Position numbers and translations under genes: made by a program
Origin: Actinomycetes bacterium
GTDB lineage: Bacteria > Actinomycetota > Actinomycetes > Prado026
Direction of reading: 5' to 3'
Length of the DNA: 9,506 nucleotides
Assembly: GCA_025455945.1 (NCBI GenBank)
Contig: JALOLN010000114.1
Coordinates: 1 to 9,506 of the forward strand
Shown here: piece after piece, positions 1-6,111 of the stretch
How positions within the stretch are numbered: position 1 is the first letter of the stretch
How the letters are laid out: each line of letters begins with the position of its first letter
The notes under the pieces: generated by a model
What the model was told of the DNA's origin: nothing
Databases searched by the model: none
The model's input: the letters and a program-made list of their open reading frames with translations, nothing else

Positions 1-737
1 GCCTCGTCGACCAGGCCCCCGGCGTTGCCGCGCAGGTCGAGGACGATGCCGCCCCGGGACCCCGCCCGGTCCGCGGCGAGCGCGACCCGTACCTGCCGGC
101 CGACCCCCCGGGTGCAGCCCGCCACCCGGATCATGAGCACCTGGTTGCGCAGCCGGTCGACGGTGACGTCCTCCGTGGCCACCACCTCGCGCTGGAGGGT
201 CACCACGTGGGTGCCGTCGGCGCGCCGGAACCCCACGCGCACGTCGCTGCCGTCGGCGCCGCGGAGCCGGCTCAGGACGTCCGACACGGGCTCGCCGACG
301 ACGTCCACGCCGTCCACCGAGACGACCTCGTCGCCGACCCGGACCCCGACGCGGGCCGCCGGCGCTCCCTCCTGCACGCCGGAGACGAGCAGGCGGGCGT
401 CGGAGTCCTGCCGCAGCCACAGCCCCACCCCGGTGTAACGGCCCTCGAGGGCGTCGGTGAACGACGCGAACTCACTCGGCTCGTAGTACGCCGACCAGCG
501 GTCCCCGAGGGCCTTGAGCATGCCGTCGACGGCGGCGCGTTCGAGGACGTCGCGCTGCACCGGCCGGGCGGCGTCCGCCATGATCCGGTCCGCGGCCTCG
601 TCCAGCACGCTCGCCGGCGCGACAGGCTCCTGCAGCCCCGTACTCGAGCCTCCGACGGCCGTGCCCGCGACGAACGCGCCCACCGCGACGGTGGCGACCA
701 GCGCACCGCCCCGGACGCGCCGCGGCAGCGGGGACAT
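1..737 (-). CDS. S41 family (CtpA-like) C-terminal processing protease, 3' end beyond window
   Basis: Secreted or membrane-anchored serine protease of the S41/tail-specific family, which cuts extracytoplasmic proteins near their C-termini. Only the first 245 codons are present. The ATG at 737 begins with an Arg-rich n-region and a hydrophobic segment (about residues 10-30), a signal peptide or anchor. Residues 40-95 match the usual helical N-domain (with DGMLKALGDRWSAYY), and residues 100-180 form a PDZ domain (GRYTGVGLWL, then GVRVGDEVVSVDG). The start of the protease core follows: DRLRNQVLMIRVAGCTRGVG and GIVLDLRGNAGGLVDE at 230-245. The catalytic Ser and Lys lie past the left edge, so activity cannot be judged. 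The gene follows the M23 gene by 51 nt on the same strand. No Shine-Dalgarno is visible, but a TACACT hexamer 7 nt before the ATG suggests a leaderless start. Family assignment is secure; substrate unknown. Confidence 0.93.
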   Translation of the reverse strand, partial: MSPLPRRVRGGALVATVAVGAFVAGTAVGGSSTGLQEPVAPASVLDEAADRIMADAARPVQRDVLERAAVDGMLKALGDRWSAYYEPSEFASFTDALEGRYTGVGLWLRQDSDARLLVSGVQEGAPAARVGVRVGDEVVSVDGVDVVGEPVSDVLSRLRGADGSDVRVGFRRADGTHVVTLQREVVATEDVTVDRLRNQVLMIRVAGCTRGVGRQVRVALAADRAGSRGGIVLDLRGNAGGLVDE

Positions 738-744
738 GCGCTCG

Positions 745-750
745 AGTGTA
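745..750 (-). promoter_or_regulatory. candidate -10 element (TACACT) for a leaderless S41 protease transcript
   Basis: TACACT fits the actinobacterial -10 pattern TANNNT. Its last base is 7 nt from the ATG at 737, which would place the transcription start on or next to the start codon. No Shine-Dalgarno lies upstream of that ATG, and leaderless genes are common in Actinomycetota. No -35 box is recognisable 16-19 nt further upstream. It suggests the protease has its own promoter as well as possible read-through from the M23 gene. Confidence 0.45.
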
Positions 751-788
751 CGGGCGCGCCGTGGGGACCCCGCCGCCGTGATCGCGGA

Positions 789-1921
789 TCAGCAGACGAT
801 GGCCCGCTTCGAGCCCATCCCCAGCCAGCCCAGCGGGTCGAACGGCTGGCCGTTGACGTGCACCTCGAAGTGCAGGTGGGGCCCGGTGACCCAGCCGGTC
901 GTGCCGGTGTAGCCGATGGTCTGGCCGCGCGAGACCCGCTGGCCCTGACCCACGCTCCGGCTGGACTGGTGGGCGAAGAACGTGGACAGCCCGTTGCCGT
1001 GGTCGACCACCGTGACGCTGCCGTAGGCGTCGCTGGAGTAGGTCGCCACGACGGTGCCCGCGGCGGGGGCGACGATGCGGGCGCCGTAGCCGCCCCCGAT
1101 GTCGATGCCGGTGTGGCAGGACCGGTAGCCGTAGACCGGGTGGATGCGTGGGCCGGCCCTCATCGTCAGCCCCCCGCCCGGGACCGGCCAGGCCAGCTCG
1201 CCACCGATGGCACCGCTGCCTCGGGAGGTGCGGGCGGCGATCAGCGCCGCCACCCGGCGCTGCTCGGCCTTCAGCGCGGCCGCCCGGCGCAGCTCCTGCG
1301 CGCGCGCCGCCTGCACGCTGCCCAGCGCCGCGGCCCGGGCCGCCACGAGCCGGGCCACCCTGGCCTGCGCGGCCTGCGCCTTCTTCAGCAGCGCCTGGAC
1401 GGTCTTGACCTGGGCCGCAGCCGCGGCCTTCTTCTCCGCCACGCCGGCACGGACCGCCTCAAGCTCGGCGCGCTTGGCGGCCAGCTCCGCCCGGTCGACC
1501 GCGAGCCGGTCGAACAGCCCGTTCTGCGACTGGGCCACCGCCTGGATCCCCGCGATCCGGCCGGCGAACTCGTCGATGCTCTCCGCATCCAGCGCCACGG
1601 CGAGCTCGGCGAACTGCCCGTTCTGGTAGGCCCGGCGTGCCAGCTGCCCCACCAGCCGGCCCGTGCCGCCGCCAGCGCCCGGTTGGCGCTGGCCACCTCG
1701 GCCTGTGCCTTGGGCAGCTCGGCCTTGGCCGTGGTCCAGGCCGCCGCCGCCTTCTCGGCCTCGGCGGACAGCGACTCGATGTCGCTGTGGGCCGCGGCGA
1801 GCTGCCGCTTGAGGGCCTGCTGCTTGCGCTCGAGGTCGTCGTCCGCTGCCGCCGGGGCCAGCGTGCCCAGCGCAAGGGCGACTGCCGCGAGGACAGCCAC
1901 GCTGGCGGGGCGAAGGCGCAT
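789..1921 (-). pseudogene. secreted coiled-coil M23 peptidoglycan endopeptidase, frame broken near 1650-1657
   Basis: Zinc endopeptidase of the M23/LytM family that cuts peptide cross-links in peptidoglycan outside the cell. The ATG at 1921 has a clear TAGGAG Shine-Dalgarno (1932-1937, 10-nt spacer) and a signal peptide ending APAAA at about residue 26. A coiled coil (ERKQQALKRQLAAAHSDIES onward) runs in this frame to about residue 89. The protein then continues in another frame (1652 down to 789) with NGQFAELAVALDAESIDEFA, more Ala/Arg-rich coiled coil, and a complete M23 domain. That domain has HTGID (His and Asp zinc ligands), the His of FFAHQ, and the HLHFE motif (HxH). Continuity needs one added or two removed bases. 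From memory, relatives carry about 40 more coiled-coil residues at this spot, so a deletion is likelier than a single-base slip. It could be a pseudogene or a sequencing or assembly error. It lies 95 nt downstream of ftsX, as EnvC-like activators and hydrolases often do. Confidence 0.85.
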
Positions 1922-2016
1922 GGGGAAGGTGCTCCTAGGCGTGCGGGTGGAGCGTCCATCTTCTCGGAGCAGGCCCCGGCGAGCACGATCGACACGCCGG
2001 GACCGGGGTGAGCCTG

Positions 2017-2922
2017 TCACACCCGCAGGTAGCGCCGTAGCGTGACGAAGCTGGCCAGGGACGAGATGAGCACGGCCGCGAGAAGCACCAGCGCGATCGT
2101 CACCCAGACGCTGTTCCACCCGATGAAGTTGGTGAACGGGAACGACGGCGCCAGGATCTGGTCGATCAGGGTGACCTTGACGACGATCAGCGCCGCGCCG
2201 GCGATCAGCGCACCGACGAGGGCAGCGAGCACGCTCTCCAGCACGAACGGCAGCTGGACGTAGAAGTTGGACGCTCCCACCAGCCGCATGATCCCGGTCT
2301 CGCGCCGGCGGGTGAACGCAGCCACCCTGATCGTGTTCGAGATGAGCAGCAGGGCGACGACGATCATCGCCGCCGCCACCACCAGGGCCGCCACCTGCCC
2401 GGCGTTGAGCGCCCGGAAGAAGGTCTCGAGCAGCTTGCGCTGGTCCTGGACCAGCTCGACGCCCGGCCGGCCCTGGAACGCGCCGGCGACGATGTCGTAC
2501 TGGGTCGGGTCGGCGAGCTTCACGCGGAACGACTCGGGCAGCGAGTCCGGTGTGACGTTCTGCGCGATCGCGGTGTCCTTGAACTGCTCCTTGAACCGCT
2601 CATAGGCCTCCTGCTGGGACTCGTAGAAGACCTCCTCGACCTGCGGCAGCGCCCGCAGGTCCGCCTCGATCTGCGTGCGCTGCTCGTCGGTGACCTTCCC
2701 GCCCGCGCAGCTGGGCTCGTCGCTGTCCGGACCGCACAGGAAGACCGAGACCTCGACCTTGTCGTACCAGAAGTCCTTCATCTCGTTGACCTGCGCGCGG
2801 GTCAGCAGGCCGGCGCCGAACATCGCCAGCGACACGGCGACCGTGATGACCACGGCAATCGTCATGCCGAGGTTGCGGCGCAGGCCGATGGCGACCTCGC
2901 TGAGGACGAACTGGGCTCGCAT
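2017..2922 (-). CDS. ftsX: cell division protein FtsX, permease-like subunit of FtsEX
   Basis: Membrane partner of FtsE. FtsEX uses ATP to switch peptidoglycan hydrolases on at the septum or elongating wall rather than to transport a solute. The 301-residue protein has the standard layout: a cytoplasmic N-terminus, TM1 at about 21-43, a large extracytoplasmic domain at about 44-173 with two cysteines (63 and 72) that may pair, then TM2 at about 175-197, TM3 at about 225-250 and TM4 at about 272-294. RRRETGIMRLVGAS between TM2 and TM3 is the conserved cytoplasmic FtsX/MacB coupling segment. The ATG at 2922 is preceded by AAGGAAG (2933-2939, 10-nt spacer). It starts 45 nt after ftsE on the same strand, so the two are surely one operon. 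The M23 hydrolase immediately downstream is a plausible partner of its outer domain (inference). Confidence 0.97.
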   Translation of the reverse strand: MRAQFVLSEVAIGLRRNLGMTIAVVITVAVSLAMFGAGLLTRAQVNEMKDFWYDKVEVSVFLCGPDSDEPSCAGGKVTDEQRTQIEADLRALPQVEEVFYESQQEAYERFKEQFKDTAIAQNVTPDSLPESFRVKLADPTQYDIVAGAFQGRPGVELVQDQRKLLETFFRALNAGQVAALVVAAAMIVVALLLISNTIRVAAFTRRRETGIMRLVGASNFYVQLPFVLESVLAALVGALIAGAALIVVKVTLIDQILAPSFPFTNFIGWNSVWVTIALVLLAAVLISSLASFVTLRRYLRV

Positions 2923-2967
2923 CTGCTGGTGACTTCCTTGCTGTGGGGGCTGCTGGTCGGGTACGCG

Positions 2968-3657
2968 TCAGCGCGAGTAGCCGTAGACGCCGCGGGACTG
3001 GTCGCGCACCAGGTGGCCACCCTCGAGCTCCACCACGCGCTTACGCATCTGGTCGACGATGGCCGCGTCGTGGGTGGCCATGACGACGGTGGTACCGGTG
3101 CGGTTGATCCGGTCGAGCAGCTTCATGATCCCGACGCTGGTCGAGGGGTCCAGGTTCCCGGTCGGCTCGTCCGCGATGAGCAGCTTGGGCCGGTTGACGA
3201 ACGCGCGAGCGATCGCCACCCGCTGCTGCTCCCCGCCGGAGAGCTCGTCGGGTCGGCGGCCCTCCTTGCCGGCCAGGCCGACCAGCTCGAGCACCTCGGG
3301 GACGACCTGGGCGATGGTGTGCCGGGGCTTGCCGATCACCTCCAGCGCGAACGCGACGTTCTCGAAGACCGTCTTGTTCGGCAGCAGCCGGAAGTCCTGG
3401 AAGACGGTGCCCATCTCCCGCCGCAGCGCGGGCACCTTCCAGTTGGACAGCCGGTTGAGGTCCTTGCCCAGGACGAACACCGCGCCGCGCGTGGGCCGCT
3501 CCTCGCGCAGCATGAGCCGCAGGAAGGTCGACTTCCCGGAGCCGGACGCGCCCACGAGGAAGACGAACTCACCCTTCTCGATCTCCAGGGTGAGGTCGTC
3601 CAGGGCGGGCCGGGTCTGCGTCGGGTACTGCTTGGTGACGGAGTCGAAGCGAATCAC
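2968..3657 (-). CDS. ftsE: cell division ATP-binding protein FtsE
   Basis: Cytoplasmic ATPase of the FtsEX complex. The 229-residue protein has every ABC motif intact: Walker A GASGSGKS (36-43), Q-loop Gln at 87 (TVFQDFRLLPN), signature LSGGEQQR (139-146), Walker B LLIADEP (159-165) with catalytic Glu164, D-loop NLD, and H-loop His196 (ATHD). The opening MIRFDSVTKQY and the RLLPNKTVFENVAFALEVIG stretch are diagnostic of FtsE rather than a generic ABC ATPase. The start is GTG at 3657, matching the family N-terminus. No convincing Shine-Dalgarno precedes it. A TAGACT hexamer 60 nt upstream may be the operon's -10 box. A strong hairpin at 3788-3837 separates it from the gene upstream, so ftsEX is probably transcribed on its own. 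Confidence 0.98.
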   Translation of the reverse strand: MIRFDSVTKQYPTQTRPALDDLTLEIEKGEFVFLVGASGSGKSTFLRLMLREERPTRGAVFVLGKDLNRLSNWKVPALRREMGTVFQDFRLLPNKTVFENVAFALEVIGKPRHTIAQVVPEVLELVGLAGKEGRRPDELSGGEQQRVAIARAFVNRPKLLIADEPTGNLDPSTSVGIMKLLDRINRTGTTVVMATHDAAIVDQMRKRVVELEGGHLVRDQSRGVYGYSR

Positions 3658-3717
3658 GAGACGCCAGGGCCGGGTTCGGGGTCAGGGGAGTGCGGCGGTG
3701 CGACCGGCCGACCGCCG

Positions 3718-3723
3718 AGTCTA
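3718..3723 (-). promoter_or_regulatory. candidate -10 element (TAGACT) for ftsEX
   Basis: TAGACT matches TANNNT and sits in the gap between the upstream terminator hairpin and ftsE. It would give a leader of about 50-55 nt. No good -35 box is visible at the expected spacing. Position between a terminator and the operon is the main support. Confidence 0.35.
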
Positions 3724-3787
3724 CGTGCCGCCGCGACCGCCCCTGGCCGTCCCGCGCCGCTGGCGTGGCGGGTCACCCCGGCAGCAT

Positions 3788-3837
3788 CACGAAGGCGACA
3801 GGCGTGTGACCTTGGTCACACGCCTGTCGCCTTCGTG
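3788..3837 (-). terminator. perfect 24-bp inverted repeat with 2-nt loop, intrinsic terminator
   Basis: The left arm (3788-3811) and right arm (3814-3837) are exact reverse complements over all 24 bases, separated only by TT. The arms are GC-rich and contain GGCGACAGGCGTGTGACC and its complement. The hairpin begins 11 nt beyond the stop of the LAQTG-protein gene and about 130 nt before ftsE, so it should end the former's transcript. No U-tract follows on either strand, as is common for actinobacterial terminators. The symmetric shape would stop transcripts from both directions. Binding by a dimeric regulator is a less likely alternative. Confidence 0.85.
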
Positions 3838-3848
3838 CTCGTGGCCGA

Positions 3849-4697
3849 TCAGTGCCGTCGGGTCGACGTGCTCGGCCGCGACAGCGTCAGCAGCGCGATG
3901 CCACCCGCCAGCAGGCCGGCGGCGAGCAGCAGGCTGTCACCGGCGTCCCCGGCGCCGGTCTGGGCCAGGACCTCGGCCTCGACGCTGGTCTCGGGCGACA
4001 CCGAGGCCGGCGACTGCGAGACGCTCGGCGAGGTGGAGCTGCCGCTCTGGCTGGGCGAGGTGCTGGCCGACGGCGACCCACTCGCACTCGGCGAGATGCT
4101 CGCGGACGTGCTGGTGCTCGGGGACACCGACGGGCTGCCCGTCGGCGTGGCGCTCTCGCTCGGGGAGACCGACGGGCTCGGCGAGCCGTAGTTGGACCCG
4201 GGGACGTCACTGGCGTCGCCATGGGCCACCGCGACGACGTCACCGAGGTCGACCGACAGCGAGTAGTACAGGTCGTCGCCCTCCTCGATCTCCACGACGC
4301 CGACAGGCACGCGGATCCAGGTGTCGCCGCCGGCGTAGACCCGGTCCGGACCGGCCGAGCAGACGTGCCCGGCGCCGTAGGGACCGGAGGAGCGCACGCA
4401 CAGCTGGACGGCCTCACCGGGGGCCAGCTCGGCACCGGGGAAGGTGGCCACGCGGATCTCGTTGTCCTTGGTCCGCCAGGCCCAGGTCTCACCGTGGGTG
4501 GCGCCGTCGGACGTCAGCATGGTGCAGGTCGCGTAGTCGGCGACCCCGCTGGGACGGGTGCCGCAGTCGGCGTCGCCACCGGCACCGCCACTGCCGCTGG
4601 CCAGGGCAGCGCCGCCGCCCACCCAGGGCGACAGGGCAGCCACGACCGCAAGGCCGCCGAGCAGCCGGGCTGCACGGACGGTAGTGCTGGACCTCAT
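3849..4697 (-). CDS. secreted cell-wall-anchored protein with Ser-rich stalk and LAQTG sortase signal
   Basis: I do not recognise the globular domain, but the architecture is clear over 282 residues. A signal peptide (hydrophobic about 11-33, likely cut after ALA33) is followed by a domain of about 130 residues (45-165) rich in beta-strand-like segments. It has four cysteines (45, 58, 100, 113), probably two disulfides. A Ser/Pro/Thr stalk spans 171-238 and LAQTG lies at 244-248. A hydrophobic helix (256-272) and a short tail with SRPSTSTRRH complete the sorting signal. LAxTG, rather than LPxTG, is the motif associated with class E sortases of high-GC actinobacteria, so the protein should be covalently attached to peptidoglycan. 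The ATG at 4697 has a strong GGGAGGT (4706-4712, 8-nt spacer), part of which can pair into a hairpin. It lies between prfB and ftsE, and no sortase gene is in the window. Adhesion or surface-layer function would be a guess. Confidence 0.9.
   Translation of the reverse strand: MRSSTTVRAARLLGGLAVVAALSPWVGGGAALASGSGGAGGDADCGTRPSGVADYATCTMLTSDGATHGETWAWRTKDNEIRVATFPGAELAPGEAVQLCVRSSGPYGAGHVCSAGPDRVYAGGDTWIRVPVGVVEIEEGDDLYYSLSVDLGDVVAVAHGDASDVPGSNYGSPSPSVSPSESATPTGSPSVSPSTSTSASISPSASGSPSASTSPSQSGSSTSPSVSQSPASVSPETSVEAEVLAQTGAGDAGDSLLLAAGLLAGGIALLTLSRPSTSTRRH
3984..4187 (-). repeat. low-complexity Ser/Pro/Thr stalk coding region
   Basis: Codes for residues 171-238 of the LAQTG protein. It is made of degenerate SPS, SPST and SxSPS units, with no fixed period. 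Such stalks extend sortase-anchored domains through the wall, are often glycosylated in actinobacteria (known for the class, not shown here), and tend to vary in length between strains. Confidence 0.8.
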
Positions 4698-4700
4698 CGG

Positions 4701-4734
4701 GACCGACCTCCCACTCGCACGTTCGGGGTCGGTC
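4701..4734 (-). promoter_or_regulatory. hairpin that pairs part of the Shine-Dalgarno of the LAQTG gene
   Basis: On the minus strand, GACCGACC (4734-4727) is an exact complement of GGTCGGTC (4708-4701), with an 18-nt loop. The Shine-Dalgarno GGGAGGT (4712-4706) has its last three bases in the stem, and the stem ends 3 nt before the ATG. Formation of this stem should lower ribosome access. Eight perfect pairs at the site that sets translation are suggestive, but in such GC-rich DNA chance is not excluded. Confidence 0.45.
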
Positions 4735-4851
4735 TCACCATTGGCTCCCCGCGGCCGCTCGCGTGACGCGATCGGTGACCGTGCTCCGGCCGCGGATCAG
4801 GGCCTCCCCGATGGGCTCACGCCCACCCGTGTCCTTCTCCTGTGCTTACCG

Positions 4852-4872
4852 CGTCATCCAACCACGATGACG
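4852..4872. repeat. 7-7-7 dyad (CGTCATC, 7-nt spacer, GATGACG)
   Basis: A perfect inverted repeat with equal 7-base arms and spacer, 67 nt past the prfB stop and 154 nt before the next gene. It could be an operator half-site pair for a dimeric regulator, the first stem of the leader RNA, or a weak terminator for prfB. No T-tract follows on the minus strand. Confidence 0.4.
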
Positions 4873-4939
4873 GTCGGTCACCGAGGATCGGCACGGCGTG
4901 GCGCCCGGACGTCGCCCAGGTTCGTCCGTTCGGTCGAGG

Positions 4940-6049
<1,110 letters not shown>

Positions 6050-6057
6050 GTCACACC

Positions 6058-6063
6058 AGGGTA
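6058..6063 (-). promoter_or_regulatory. candidate -10 element (TACCCT) for prfB
   Basis: TACCCT matches TANNNT and ends 8 nt before the GTG of prfB, so the transcript would start at or just before the start codon. No Shine-Dalgarno is present and no -35 box is seen. The 62-nt divergent gap leaves little room for another prfB promoter unless it lies inside the neighbouring gene. Confidence 0.45.
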
Positions 6064-6111
6064 CGCGACGACGGCGGCCGGCCCCGGTCGTCACCCGGAC
6101 GGAGCAACAGG

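Larger units (their letters stand above)
4701..4872 (-). other. candidate structured mRNA leader (four consecutive stems)
   Basis: The 242-nt gap between prfB and the LAQTG gene holds, in 5' to 3' order on the minus strand, four elements. (1) CGTCATC/GATGACG with a 7-nt loop (4872-4852). (2) GGTGGGC/GCCCATC closed by a GTGA tetraloop of the GNRA type (4827-4810, one G-U pair). (3) CCGCGGCC/GGCCGCGG (4795-4788 with 4756-4749) enclosing a smaller TCGCG-TCA-CGCGA hairpin. (4) The stem over the Shine-Dalgarno (4734-4701). I matched it against the c-di-GMP, c-di-AMP, cobalamin, FMN and TPP riboswitch cores I know and found none. No promoter could be identified in it. It may be a new leader RNA or simply GC-driven pairing. 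Confidence 0.35.

Noticed and set aside
1459..1995. Minus-strand open frame starting with a lipobox-like LAGAC
   Set aside because: It overlaps the M23 gene in another frame, soon becomes Arg/Pro-rich shadow sequence, and has no Shine-Dalgarno.
1975..2001. CCCGGCG/CGCCGGG inverted repeat with 13-nt loop between ftsX and the M23 gene, a possible terminator
   Set aside because: Only 7 bp, long loop and no T-tract; expected by chance in such GC-rich DNA, and the genes on either side look co-transcribed.
207..2045. Long plus-strand open frame of about 612 codons opposite the S41 and M23 genes
   Set aside because: Composition is the His/Arg/Gly/Ala-rich shadow typical of the antisense of high-GC genes; the opposite strand carries clear domains.
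4760..4850. GNRA-capped hairpin followed by GGTCACCGATC, reminiscent of a class I c-di-GMP (GEMM) riboswitch
   Set aside because: The conserved CGCAAAGCC segment that must follow the GNRA hairpin and the upstream A-rich CAAACC strand are absent.
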